DNA of 64,000 nucleotides from Alphaproteobacteria bacterium (lineage in GTDB: Bacteria; Pseudomonadota; Alphaproteobacteria; Rhodospirillales; Rhodospirillaceae). The translations under genes were made by a program, and so were the position numbers. The stretch is from NCBI GenBank assembly GCA_030835385.1, contig JAURPI010000016.1, positions 248,001 through 312,000 of the forward strand, given 5' to 3'. A model generated the notes under the pieces. It did not search any database, was not told the origin of the DNA, and was given only the letters and a program-made list of their open reading frames with translations. This document shows positions 44,457-53,624 of the stretch, in pieces. Within the stretch, counting starts at the first letter, position 1, and every line of letters starts with the position of its first letter.

Positions 44457-45251
44457 TTAGCCGCAGTCTGCAACCGCGCGCTTGGCCATTACTCCGATCA
44501 AGTGGGCCCGGTATCCCGCCGTGGCATGAAGGTCGGAGTTGAGTTCGTCCGCTGGGACTGCAATGTCAGCGATGGCGTCAGCAGTGAAAGAACCGGTGAG
44601 CGCTGTCTCCATCTCTGGCACACGAAACACTGTCGCTCCCGCTCCGGTGATGGCGACGCGGATGCCATCTTTTGTCTTAGCCACAAATGCACCGACCACG
44701 GCATAGCGTGACGCGGGGTTTGGAAACTTCTGGTAAGCCGCTTTCTCTGGAATAGGGAAGGAGACCTTGGTCACCAATTCACCTTCTTCCAAAGCCGTTT
44801 CAAACATTCCTGTGAAAAAGTCATCGGCAGATACGGTCTTTTTGGTTGTATGCACTGTCGCTCCCAAGCCGACCAAAGCGCCGGGGTAATCGGCAGCGGG
44901 ATCATTGTTGGCGATAGAACCGCCAATGGTGCCTCGATTGCGAACCTGAGGGTCGCCGATTAGAGAGGCGAGGTGGGCTAATGCTGAAATAGCCTTTTTG
45001 ACGTCAGCAGACGCAGCCACATCCGCATGACAGGTCATCGCTCCGATGGTTACACTGTCGCTGTCAACGGTAATGCCGCGTAAGTCGTCTATGCCGTCCA
45101 AATCAATTACATCTGTTGGGCTTGCCAAGCGCTGCTTGAGCGTCGGTATTAATGTCATGCCGCCGGCCATGAAGGTGCCGTCGTCGGCTGACTCGAATGC
45201 CTGTTGGGCGTCTTCTAGCGACGCTGCCTTTTTATAGTCAAACGCGTACAT
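44457..45251 (-). CDS. Molybdenum hydroxylase FAD subunit (CoxM-like)
   Basis: A 264-residue FAD-binding subunit of the xanthine dehydrogenase/CO dehydrogenase family. It starts [15 protein letters not shown], has the FAD loops AGGMTLIPTLKQR and TIGGSIANNDPAAD, and ends IGVMAKRAVADCG. It transfers electrons between the Fe-S subunit and the acceptor. Its ATG shares a base with the TGA of the CoxS-like gene (TGATG). The large molybdopterin subunit normally encoded next to it is absent here. Confidence 0.92.
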   Translation of the reverse strand: MYAFDYKKAASLEDAQQAFESADDGTFMAGGMTLIPTLKQRLASPTDVIDLDGIDDLRGITVDSDSVTIGAMTCHADVAASADVKKAISALAHLASLIGDPQVRNRGTIGGSIANNDPAADYPGALVGLGATVHTTKKTVSADDFFTGMFETALEEGELVTKVSFPIPEKAAYQKFPNPASRYAVVGAFVAKTKDGIRVAITGAGATVFRVPEMETALTGSFTADAIADIAVPADELNSDLHATAGYRAHLIGVMAKRAVADCG

Positions 45252-45745
45252 CAGGCGCCTCCCTGCATGGCTTTGGCCCCGGCGGAGATCGCTTTGACGA
45301 TTCCGTGATAACCGGTGCAACGACACAGGTTACCTTCAAGTTCTTCGCGAATGGTTTGTTCGTCGAGGTCTTCGCCCTTGTAGCGTTCAACCATTGCTAA
45401 TGCCGACATAATCATGCCCGGTGTGCAAAAGCCGCATTGCAGACCGTGATTGTCACGAAACGCTTCCTGCATGGGGTGGAGCGGTCCTTCCGCCGGGGCA
45501 ACACCCTCGATGGTTTGAATATCTTGGCCATCGGCTTGTGCAGCGAGAAGGGTGCAGGCCTTTACGGATTTTCCATTCATGTGAATTGTGCAGGCGCCGC
45601 ATTGGCTGGTATCGCAGCCCACGTGGGTTCCGGTCAGCCCAAGCTGATAACGGATAAACTCGACCAATAGGGTGCGGGGTTCTACGTCTCCGCTTTCCAG
45701 TTTGCCGTTGATCGTGACCGATATTTGCATCGTACCTGCGTCCAT
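45251..45745 (-). CDS. Molybdenum hydroxylase 2Fe-2S subunit (CoxS-like)
   Basis: A 164-residue protein with two 2Fe-2S clusters. The plant-ferredoxin-like site uses Cys44, 49, 52 and 64 ([10 protein letters not shown]). The second site uses Cys104, 107, 141 and 143 (LQCGFCTPG and NLCRCTGY). It relays electrons from the molybdenum centre to FAD. Start could be the Met six residues in. It lies between the CoxG-like and CoxM-like genes on the same strand. Confidence 0.94.
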   Translation of the reverse strand: MDAGTMQISVTINGKLESGDVEPRTLLVEFIRYQLGLTGTHVGCDTSQCGACTIHMNGKSVKACTLLAAQADGQDIQTIEGVAPAEGPLHPMQEAFRDNHGLQCGFCTPGMIMSALAMVERYKGEDLDEQTIREELEGNLCRCTGYHGIVKAISAGAKAMQGGA

Positions 45746-45768
45746 TTTTTATACGTTGGGTGGTGTGT

Positions 45769-46422
45769 TTATCCGAAGATAATCCAAATTAGCGCCAGCG
45801 CGAAGATGCTCAATATCATCGGCAGCCAAATCTCAAAGGTGATCGGCTGGAAGCTGTTGAGAGGGTCGGGCTTTTGGCTAGCGGCGGCAATGGGCTCGGT
45901 GACCTGGGCCAGCATTTCAGGCTCTGCCAAGACTCCGGGCTCGTTCTCGTATTCCGCGACTGGGACTGACGAGGTTTCACTCAGTGCTGCCGCCTGGTCG
46001 CTGAATTTAGAGAAAAACTGATCAGCCATTTTCTTGGCTGTGGAATCGATCAGGCGGCTGCCGATCTGTGCCAGTTTGCCACCCACGTTGGCCGAGACAT
46101 CGTAACTTAGTGTTGTGCCTGTTCCATTGTCTGTGAGGCTAACCTTAGCGCCTCCTTTCGCGAATCCGGCCGCACCGCCTTTGCCCTCACCAGAAATCGT
46201 ATAGCCGTTCGGGGGGTCCATGTCGGATAGCGTTACCGCACCCGTAAACTTGGCTTTCACCGGCCCTACTTTGGCAGAGACGGTGGCTTCAAGTTCGGTG
46301 TCGGAGTGTTTGGTGATGGACTCGCAGCCTGGAATGCAGACTTTCAGGACTTCGACGTCATTTAGGGCCGCCCATACGGCTTCCCGTGGCGCCGCGATGT
46401 CGTATGACCCGTTCATGTCCAT
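45769..46422 (-). CDS. CoxG-like SRPBCC protein with C-terminal membrane anchor
   Basis: A 217-residue protein whose first 145 residues are an SRPBCC domain (MNGSYDIAAPREAVWAALND, VLKVCIPGCESI, GPVKAKFTGAVTLSD). A variable linker leads to a C-terminal helix (IWLPMILSILFALALIWII type). CoxG proteins help tether or mature CO-dehydrogenase-type enzymes at the membrane. AGGAGA precedes the ATG at 46422. It starts the three-gene Cox-like block. Confidence 0.9.
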   Translation of the reverse strand: MDMNGSYDIAAPREAVWAALNDVEVLKVCIPGCESITKHSDTELEATVSAKVGPVKAKFTGAVTLSDMDPPNGYTISGEGKGGAAGFAKGGAKVSLTDNGTGTTLSYDVSANVGGKLAQIGSRLIDSTAKKMADQFFSKFSDQAAALSETSSVPVAEYENEPGVLAEPEMLAQVTEPIAAASQKPDPLNSFQPITFEIWLPMILSIFALALIWIIFG

Positions 46423-46455
46423 CTTAATGTCTCCTGCAAACAATCGTGGACACGG

Positions 46456-46500
46456 TTTGCCCCGCCCCGCCTTAAATTGCAACCGGTCAGGGCGGGCAAA
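46456..46500 (-). other. GC-rich hairpin between symporter and CoxG-like genes
   Basis: On the minus strand TTTGCCCGCCC pairs with GGGCGGGGCAAA with one bulged G, around a loop of about 22 bases. No T-run follows, so it is more likely a partial terminator or RNA-processing site separating the symporter from the Cox-like genes. Confidence 0.4.
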
Positions 46501-46532
46501 GTGCCTCGTGTTGGCTGACTTGGTGGATAGGG

Positions 46533-48308
46533 TTAGCCGTGGTCGTGGGCAACACCAGCACCAGACGGCAAACGAATGTCATCCACCAAGTCTTGGACAG
46601 CACCCGGCGGTGGCGCGGTTAACCGGGCGACAACACCAGCCACCGCAAAATTTAACGCTGCGCCGATGAACCCGATGCCCTCAGGTGAGATACCAAACAG
46701 CCAATGGGCGGCGGTGTTGCTGCCGGGGCTGACAAACTTGAAGTACACAATGTAGCTAAACGTAAACACCAACCCGACGACCATGCCTGCAATCGCCCCT
46801 TCTTTGTTCATACGCTTCGAAAAAACGCCGAGCAAAATAGCCGGGAACAAAGAGGCTGCCGCCAACCCAAAGGCAAAGGCCACGACTTGCGCCACAAAGG
46901 CTGGCGGATAAATCCCAAATAGACCGGCAAGACCTAAGGCGACAGCAATGGCAACGCGGGCATAGAGCAGTTCCTGCCGTTCGCTGAGATTTGGCGAGAA
47001 AGTCTTCTTAAGGAGGTCATGTGACACCGCAGCTGATATCACCAATAGCAGTCCGGCTGCCGTCGAGAGCGCCGCCGCCAATCCACCAGCGGCGACCAAG
47101 GCGATCACCCAGTTTGGGAGGGCTGCAATTTCGGGATTCGCCAATACGATAATGTCGCGATCGACATATACTTCGTTCGCCGTTTCGGTGGTGGCGTTGG
47201 TAATTAAGCGTTCACCGGACTCACCTCGGGTCTCGCCAAAACTCGGTGCACCGGAGAACGGGGCACCGGCGCGATACTGCAAACGGCCATCGTCGTTTTT
47301 GTCCTGCCAAGCCACCAATCCGATGTCTTCCCAGTTTCGAAACCAAGCCGGTGTTTCGTCGTAAGCTTTTTCGTTGACCGATTCCACGAAGTTGATGCGG
47401 GCGAATACAGCAACAGCCGGTGCGGTCGTGTATAAAATGGCGATAAACATCAAGGCCCATCCCGCGGAGCGGCGTGCATCTGATACTTTGGGAACCGTGA
47501 AGAAACGCACAATTACGTGGGGCAATCCGGCGGTGCCAATCATCAGAGCCGCTGTAATTGCAAAGACATCGATATTGGACTTCGCACCATCGGTATAGGC
47601 ACCAAATCCCAGATCGAGAAGGATTCCGTCTAGAGTTTCAAGTACAGCTCGCCCGGACCCATCTGCCATGGTACCGCCAAACCCAAGTTGGGGGATAGGT
47701 GAGCCTGAAACGAGAAGCGAAATAAAAATTGCTGGAACCATGTACGCAAAAATCAGAACGCAATATTGCGCCGCTTGGGTGTAGGTGATGCCTTTCATGC
47801 CGCCGAGCACGGCATAGATAAAGACGATGCCCATTCCGATCACCACTCCAGTCGCGATATCCACTTCCAAAAATCGGGAGAAGACAATTCCCACGCCGCG
47901 CATTTGTCCCGCGATATAGGTGAAGGAAATAAAGATCAGACAGACAACAGCAACCACCCGGGCGGCTCTGGAGTAATACCGCTCACCGATAAAATCAGGC
48001 ACGGTGAATTGCCCAAACTTTCGCAGATACGGGGCAAGCAAGAGGGCGAGCAATACGTAGCCGCCGGTCCAGCCCAACAAGTACACCGCACCATCGCGCC
48101 CCATGAACGCAATAATTCCGGCCATTGAAATAAATGAGGCGGCACTCATCCAATCTGCAGCTGTCGCCATGCCATTGACCACTGGATTAACGCCACCACC
48201 TGCGACATAAAAATCGGTGGTCGAGCGGGCGCGGGACCAAAGTGCAATAGCGATGTAAAGTCCGAAGGTCAGACCAACGAATATATAGGTCAGTGTTTGA
48301 ACGGCCAT
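46533..48308 (-). CDS. Sodium:solute symporter, large subunit (VC_2705-type, with DUF4212 partner)
   Basis: A 591-residue transporter of the SSS family with about 13 helices. It starts MAVQTLTYIFVGLTFGLYIAIALWSRA, and has VAGGGVNPVVNGMATAADWMSAASFISMAG at the first repeat, and GGMKGITYTQAAQY. A periplasmic insert rich in charged residues (about 330-385) is typical of this subgroup. It probably imports acetate or another short organic acid with sodium. Its ATG overlaps the stop of the small-subunit gene. Confidence 0.92.
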   Translation of the reverse strand: MAVQTLTYIFVGLTFGLYIAIALWSRARSTTDFYVAGGGVNPVVNGMATAADWMSAASFISMAGIIAFMGRDGAVYLLGWTGGYVLLALLLAPYLRKFGQFTVPDFIGERYYSRAARVVAVVCLIFISFTYIAGQMRGVGIVFSRFLEVDIATGVVIGMGIVFIYAVLGGMKGITYTQAAQYCVLIFAYMVPAIFISLLVSGSPIPQLGFGGTMADGSGRAVLETLDGILLDLGFGAYTDGAKSNIDVFAITAALMIGTAGLPHVIVRFFTVPKVSDARRSAGWALMFIAILYTTAPAVAVFARINFVESVNEKAYDETPAWFRNWEDIGLVAWQDKNDDGRLQYRAGAPFSGAPSFGETRGESGERLITNATTETANEVYVDRDIIVLANPEIAALPNWVIALVAAGGLAAALSTAAGLLLVISAAVSHDLLKKTFSPNLSERQELLYARVAIAVALGLAGLFGIYPPAFVAQVVAFAFGLAAASLFPAILLGVFSKRMNKEGAIAGMVVGLVFTFSYIVYFKFVSPGSNTAAHWLFGISPEGIGFIGAALNFAVAGVVARLTAPPPGAVQDLVDDIRLPSGAGVAHDHG

Positions 48309-48691
48309 TAGGCGTTGCCTCCGGCGGCGGGCGAAGATTCGTCGTCATCATCGACACCATGGGCTTTGTCGATGCGGTTCATGCCGATCACGTAACTGAA
48401 GATCAAAACGACAAACACATAAATCGCACCTTGCTGGGCAAACCAAAAACCTAGGGGAAAGCCGAGGAACGAATATTGATCCAGGGTATCTACGAAAATA
48501 ATTCCGGCACCGAAGGACACCGCAAACCACACCACAAGAAGCACGCCTAAAAACTTTAGGTTTGCACTCCAGTAAGCCGACATGCGGGATTCTGAGACGG
48601 CCTCATTGTCATGGCTTGTGTGTCCAATAGGATTTCCCTGGTCATCGTGATGAAAGACGGATGATGTTGTGTCCGTTTGGTCCCCAGTCAT
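48308..48691 (-). CDS. DUF4212 small subunit of the sodium:solute symporter
   Basis: A 127-residue protein with a hydrophilic His/Asp-rich N-terminus and two membrane helices: LKFLGVLLVVWFAVSFGAGI and FWFAQQGAIYVFVVLIFSYV. This is the pattern of DUF4212, always found before the large symporter subunit. I chose the ATG at 48691. The stop and next start overlap, indicating translational coupling. Confidence 0.9.
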   Translation of the reverse strand: MTGDQTDTTSSVFHHDDQGNPIGHTSHDNEAVSESRMSAYWSANLKFLGVLLVVWFAVSFGAGIIFVDTLDQYSFLGFPLGFWFAQQGAIYVFVVLIFSYVIGMNRIDKAHGVDDDDESSPAAGGNA

Positions 48692-48762
48692 GATCGCCCC
48701 TAACAATACGTGTGCGTGCCTAATATTCGCCCCAATCTGGCGTGATGGTAAGGTACAGCGCT

Positions 48763-49742
48763 ATGACTCAGCAACAACACAACGCCCAGCTGCCAGCCAC
48801 TAGCCAGGATGCTCTTCCGCCCGAGGTGGTGTCTGATATTCTTGATCAGGCGATCAGCCGGTATGCGTAAAGCCGCCGCGTACTGGTCCCCGACTTTGTG
48901 GCGCGGACGTACGGCTGGCGAGGAGCGGCTAAGGCTATCGGGTGGGACTTACTGCGGGCCCCGGCCAACGTGGTGTTGTCTGGCGCCACTGGTGTCGCGC
49001 GTCTCGGTGGGTTGGCCGCCCGCTCGGTCGGTGCAAGGCGAATTGGCGATCGCCTTGGGCGTTTTCAGATTCTCCTAGAAACCGACGTTGGCCGTGAAGT
49101 CGTGTGGCGAGTGCACTCGGATTTCATGATGATTCCTTATCGTCAGGTGGGCCGAGCCAATTTAGCGGACGCTCTGTTTGAACGGTTTTGTCTGATCCCA
49201 GGGTCTGTAGCCACCTTGATAAGGTGATAGCGGCCATAGCTGAAGAGTCTAATAAACGTGCTTTTCAAGCACGTCTTGATCGTGTGTTGTCTGAATACAT
49301 TGGTGCGCGTGCGCCGGCGACTGACATTACCGCAGCTTTTATGACAGCCTCGATAGGATATGCCGCGTATCACAAGGCGCCACCTGGTTTGATGTCTTTG
49401 AGTTCGACGGTCGCGGCGTCAGTGGCCCACAAGGTTGCTGTTTCAGGGTTTTGGGCCGTACCGGCGGCCTCATCGTTGCTCACGGCTGGGGTGTTTGCAG
49501 GTCTCACAGTTCCAGCCGCCGCTCTTACGGCACTTGCAGGCTTGGTGTCCGACCCGATCCAGGCATCAACATGTCTGCACCATCGCCGCCTTCATCGCCT
49601 TATCGATACCTTCGAACATAATTTGAAGTCGGATCATGACGCGCGTTTACCGTTGCGCTCTCATTATGCGGTGCGGCTCGTTGACCTCTGGAACTGGACA
49701 ATGGTCGCCTATAACCTGACCAGCAAAGCCGCGACACCATAG
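48763..49742 (+). pseudogene. Broken DUF6635-like gene (nonsense codon plus frameshift)
   Basis: From ATG 48763 the frame runs 35 codons to TAA at 48868-48870, then continues in the same frame with VLVPDFVARTYGWRGAAKAI and GWDLLRAPANVVLSG. Near 49186 (a T run in FERF) the coding frame shifts to LSDPRVCSHLDKVIAAIAEE and continues to AYNLTSKAATP at 49742. Joined, the three parts make one protein of about 325 residues resembling DUF6635 membrane-associated proteins of unknown function. A long hydrophobic Ala/Leu-rich part lies in the last third. The family assignment is moderately sure; that the gene is broken is clear. Confidence 0.72.
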
Positions 49743-49751
49743 AAACACTTT

Positions 49752-51020
49752 TTAGTCTCCACGCCCTTTGCGAATAGCTTTCTTACCAAATTTTGCACGC
49801 ACGGCATCCATCGCCTGTTCTACGCCTTTGACCTGATCCAAATCGTTATTGAGCAAATCGGGCAGGTCGGCGACGGCTGATTCGGAGAGCGTGCCAGCCC
49901 CAATGCCAATCAAGCGAAACGGTCCGCGTTTCAATTCACGCTCCAACATTGGCTTGGTGGTTCGATAAAGAATCTCGGCGAGCTGCGTTGCTGAGTTTAA
50001 CGTCAGAGTTCGTGTAAGGGTTCGGAAGCGAGCGGTCTTGAGTTTTAGGGTGACAGCGCCACCGGCCAGGGATTTTGATTTCAGCCGCGCTGAGACCTCT
50101 TCGCACAACGGCCACAGCCTCTTGAGCAGGGCTTCAAGGTCGCCGATGTCGCGATCAAAAGTGCGTTCAGCCGAAATGCTCTTGGCGGGGCGACTGGTAG
50201 TGATGCGTCGTGAATCTTCCCCCCGGCTTAAGCGGGCCAAATGCCGACCGGTGTCGCCATAACGGCCTTCGAGATCTTGTGGGGTCAGGGCCTGGAGGTC
50301 GCCAATGGAAAACAGCCCGTCGACTTTTAATCGGTTAGCCAGAGCCGGACCAACACCGGGAATGGCGCCAATGGATTGATCGTGAAGGTAAGCGACAGCG
50401 TCGCCACGACCGATGACTGCAAAGCCGTGTGGTTTGTCACGTTCTGACGCCATCTTGGCCAAGAACTTATTGTAGCTAAGCCCTATGGACACAGTGATGC
50501 CGACCTGCCGTTCTATATCGCGCGCAACGGATGCAAGCGTTATGGCGGGCGCGCGACCATGAAGACGGACGGTCCCGGAGAGGTCGAGATAAGCTTCATC
50601 AACGGAGACCGGTTCGACCAATGGCGTCGCTGTCTCGAGAATGTCCCGAACCTGGCGGCTTGCGACACGGTACTTCTCCATGTTGGGTCGCATCACCACT
50701 GCATCGGGACAAAGTTTAAGAGCCTTATACATCGGCATGGCAGACCGGGGACCGTAAGGGCGTGCGATGTAACAGGCGGTTGAAACGACACCGCGTTTTC
50801 CTCCACCGATCAACAAAGGCTTATCCCGCAAACTCGGGTCGTCGCGTTTTTCCACAGCGGCGTAAAACGCATCGCAATCAAGGTGCGCTATGTTCAGTTG
50901 GCTGAGCTCGTCATGAATGGTCACACGCTCTGACCCGCATTGCGTGCACACCTGGTTCTGATACCGGCTTGCGAAGAGGCAATCCCGGCACAGAGTGGTG
51001 TGATACTGGGTAGAGTCCAT
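49752..51020 (-). CDS. dinB: DNA polymerase IV (Y-family translesion polymerase)
   Basis: The 422-residue protein has the palm motifs of DinB: HLDCDAFYAAVEKRDDP (catalytic Asp48) and SVDEAYLDL (Asp141, Glu142), then the helix-hairpin-helix IPGVGPALANRL and little-finger domain. The N-terminal extension carries Cys11-x2-Cys14 and Cys25-x2-Cys28, a zinc-knuckle seen in alphaproteobacterial DinB. It copies past damaged bases with low fidelity. I chose the ATG at 51020; an upstream GTG/TTG extension lacks homology. It is divergent from chaC. No LexA box was recognised. Confidence 0.95.
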   Translation of the reverse strand: MDSTQYHTTLCRDCLFASRYQNQVCTQCGSERVTIHDELSQLNIAHLDCDAFYAAVEKRDDPSLRDKPLLIGGGKRGVVSTACYIARPYGPRSAMPMYKALKLCPDAVVMRPNMEKYRVASRQVRDILETATPLVEPVSVDEAYLDLSGTVRLHGRAPAITLASVARDIERQVGITVSIGLSYNKFLAKMASERDKPHGFAVIGRGDAVAYLHDQSIGAIPGVGPALANRLKVDGLFSIGDLQALTPQDLEGRYGDTGRHLARLSRGEDSRRITTSRPAKSISAERTFDRDIGDLEALLKRLWPLCEEVSARLKSKSLAGGAVTLKLKTARFRTLTRTLTLNSATQLAEILYRTTKPMLERELKRGPFRLIGIGAGTLSESAVADLPDLLNNDLDQVKGVEQAMDAVRAKFGKKAIRKGRGD

Positions 51021-51104
51021 ATGTTGAACCCGGCTTATTATGACGCGCCTTTGGTTTGGTCTTGACGACTCTACCATGAAGCTCCAAACCCCTTGACCCA
51101 TACC

Positions 51105-51809
51105 ATGATCCACCCGTCGTCGCCTCCCCCTGTGAGTCCTTTAACGCGCGAAAGCCTGTCGGCAGATGCGGTTCGGCAATCTATCCGTGACGCCAATCCT
51201 CAAATTACGGTTTGGAGTGATGCCCAGCTTGATGAGTCTCTCGAACAGACGTTGAGTGAGAGGCCCCATAAGAAACACGTATGGATCTTTGGCTATGGCT
51301 CATTGTTATGGAATCCAATTATTGATGTCGTGCAAAGACGGGTGGGCACCGTATATGGCTACCGGCGCCGGTTTTGCATGGTCGCACTAACCGGCCGCGG
51401 AACCCGTGCGCAGCCAGGCCTTGTCTTAGCGCTGGATGCAGGCGGCAGTTGTCAGGGTGTTGCGCTCAAAGTGAATCCTGCGCGTTTGCGAGAAGAGCTA
51501 TCGCTCTTATGGCGTCGCGAAATGGTTGTCGGGTCTTACACACCCAGATGGGTCAAGCTCCACCACGACAAGGGGTCGCAAGCCGCTTTGGCATTCGTTA
51601 TGAATCGCGAACATCGATCTTATCGCGGATCTTTGACGCCATTCCAGACAGCAAAAATTATTGCACAAGCCTCGGGTGTCCTTGGCAGCAACGCTGAATA
51701 TCTGTTTGACACGTTGACCCACTTGCAAGAGTTGGGATTGGGTGACAAACCATTGGAAGACTTGGCGACCCGCGTGCGATGTCGACACAAAAGGACAAAA
51801 AGAACATGA
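51105..51809 (+). CDS. Gamma-glutamylcyclotransferase, ChaC family
   Basis: The 234-residue protein has the substrate loop VWIFGYGSLLWNP and the ChaC blocks YGYRRRFCM, RGTRAQPGLVLALD and EELSLLWRREMVVGSYTP. ChaC enzymes split glutathione into 5-oxoproline and Cys-Gly in the cytoplasm. I prefer ATG 51105 to a TTG four codons earlier. The last codons overlap the next gene by four bases (ATGA), so it is translationally coupled to an ABC exporter, hinting at glutathione or a conjugate as shared substrate. Confidence 0.92.
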   Translation: MIHPSSPPPVSPLTRESLSADAVRQSIRDANPQITVWSDAQLDESLEQTLSERPHKKHVWIFGYGSLLWNPIIDVVQRRVGTVYGYRRRFCMVALTGRGTRAQPGLVLALDAGGSCQGVALKVNPARLREELSLLWRREMVVGSYTPRWVKLHHDKGSQAALAFVMNREHRSYRGSLTPFQTAKIIAQASGVLGSNAEYLFDTLTHLQELGLGDKPLEDLATRVRCRHKRTKRT

Positions 51810-53608
51810 GTGATCAACGAGGTGCGGCGCGCATGGCGATGATGGATCGGCCAAAAGGCCGAGATCATCGCTATCTCTATCGCATGTTTGGTTTTATGAA
51901 ACCGTACGGTGGCGCACTTGCCATGGCGGCTTTTGCTCTTGTGATGACGGCCGGTGCGACGTTGTCGATTGGGTTAGGCGTTAAGTTTCTGATCGATAAT
52001 GGTCTGTCTGCGGGTGACCCGGAGTTTCTGGACCAGGGACTCTACGTTCTGATGGCCATTGTGCTGGTTATATCTGTCGGCACGTACTTCCGGTTCTATT
52101 TCGTCTCTTGGGTGGGTGAACGCGTTGTCGCTGACATGCGGCAAGCTGTCTACGCCCAAGTATTGAAATTGAGTCCTGGTTTTTTTGAGGTAACCAAGAC
52201 CGGAGAAATATTGTCGCGCCTTACTACAGACACCTCACTTCTTCAGACTGTGATCGGATCATCTTTATCGATCGCTCTGCGCAACGCGCTTACGTTGATT
52301 GGTGGGATCGGATTGCTGATTTACACCAATGCGAAGCTTGCCGGTTTGGTCGCGCTGGTCATTCCCACCGTTGTTGTTCCAATCATTTGGTATGGTCGGC
52401 GGGTTCGTCGATTGTCACGGGACAGTCAGGACCGTGTCGCAGACGTCGGCTCCTATGCGGAAGAGAGTCTGAATGCGATTCGAACCGTGCAGTCCTACAG
52501 CCACGAAGAAGTCGACGAAAAACGATTTTCCGACGAAGTTGAAGGTGCTTTCACTGTGGCGATCCGCCGGATTTCGGCGCGGGCCATGCTTGGTGGCGTT
52601 GTCATTTTTTTGGTTTTCGGGGCGATCAGTTTCATTCTTTGGGCCGGTGGCCAAGATGTTATTTCCGGTCGAATAACGGCCGGTGAACTCACGTCATTTG
52701 TGTTCTATGCGGTGCTGGTTGCGGGGGCGACAGGAGCGCTAACGGAAGTGATTGGCGACTTGCAACGTGCGGCTGGGGCTACAGAGCGGTTGATCGAACT
52801 GTTGGAAACTGATCCTGACATTCGTCCTCCCGCCCAACCGGTCGAGATGCCAGAGCCAGCCACCGGTGCAGTGAATTTTGATGCGGTCACGTTTCATTAT
52901 CCATCGCGGCCTGATGTCGCTGCACTCAACGGGCTGAGCTTAGATGTGAAACCCGGTGAGACAGTAGCGTTGGTTGGGCCATCAGGCGCGGGTAAGACGA
53001 CAGTCTTCCAATTGCTGCTAAGGTTTTATGACCCTCAAGGCGGAACCGTATCCATAGATGGTGTTGACCTAACGCAGGCTGATCCGGTGGCGGCCCGTAA
53101 TCGTGTCGGCTTAGTGGCGCAAGATCCCGTTATCTTCGCTGCCGATGCTTGGGAAAATATTCGCTATGGTCGACCCGACGCTTCAGACGACGAAGTTAGA
53201 GCAGCCGCTGAGGCCGCCGTTGCGACGGAGTTCCTGGATCGTCTTCCAGATGGACTCAGTACATTCCTTGGTGAAAAAGGAATGCGATTGTCGGGTGGGC
53301 AAAAACAACGCATCGCTATCGCGCGCGCAATCTTGCGGGATCCCGCTGTCCTTTTATTAGACGAAGCAACGAGTGCGCTTGACGCCGAGAATGAGCGACT
53401 GGTTCAAAAGGCGCTCGAAGTCGTGATGGATGGCCGCACAACCATGGCCATCGCGCACCGCCTCGCGACAGTGGTCCAGGCAGATCGAATCGCTGTTCTG
53501 GAAGATGGGAAATTGATCGCCACAGGTCCTCACGACGCCCTTTTGGAGTCAAATCCGCTCTATGCCAGACTCGCAAAACTGCAGTTTTCTGCCAATTCCG
53601 AAGCCTGA
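51806..53608 (+). CDS. ABC transporter, fused permease-ATPase (MsbA-like half exporter)
   Basis: Six membrane helices (about residues 25-315) precede an ABC domain with Walker A GPSGAGKTT, Q-loop GLVAQDPVIF, signature LSGGQKQR, Walker B LLLDEATSALD and the H-loop AIAHRL. It acts as a homodimeric exporter of lipids, peptides or drugs. The ATG at 51806 overlaps the chaC stop as ATGA; the alternative ATG at 51779 would overlap chaC by 31 bases. A truncated histidine-kinase gene follows 16 bases later. Confidence 0.93.
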   Translation: MSDQRGAARMAMMDRPKGRDHRYLYRMFGFMKPYGGALAMAAFALVMTAGATLSIGLGVKFLIDNGLSAGDPEFLDQGLYVLMAIVLVISVGTYFRFYFVSWVGERVVADMRQAVYAQVLKLSPGFFEVTKTGEILSRLTTDTSLLQTVIGSSLSIALRNALTLIGGIGLLIYTNAKLAGLVALVIPTVVVPIIWYGRRVRRLSRDSQDRVADVGSYAEESLNAIRTVQSYSHEEVDEKRFSDEVEGAFTVAIRRISARAMLGGVVIFLVFGAISFILWAGGQDVISGRITAGELTSFVFYAVLVAGATGALTEVIGDLQRAAGATERLIELLETDPDIRPPAQPVEMPEPATGAVNFDAVTFHYPSRPDVAALNGLSLDVKPGETVALVGPSGAGKTTVFQLLLRFYDPQGGTVSIDGVDLTQADPVAARNRVGLVAQDPVIFAADAWENIRYGRPDASDDEVRAAAEAAVATEFLDRLPDGLSTFLGEKGMRLSGGQKQRIAIARAILRDPAVLLLDEATSALDAENERLVQKALEVVMDGRTTMAIAHRLATVVQADRIAVLEDGKLIATGPHDALLESNPLYARLAKLQFSANSEA

Positions 53609-53624
53609 CTCTTAACCTACCCGT

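Noticed and set aside
48898-49742. Two separate genes in the DUF6635 region
   Set aside because: The frames overlap with homology continuing from one into the other, which fits one broken gene better.
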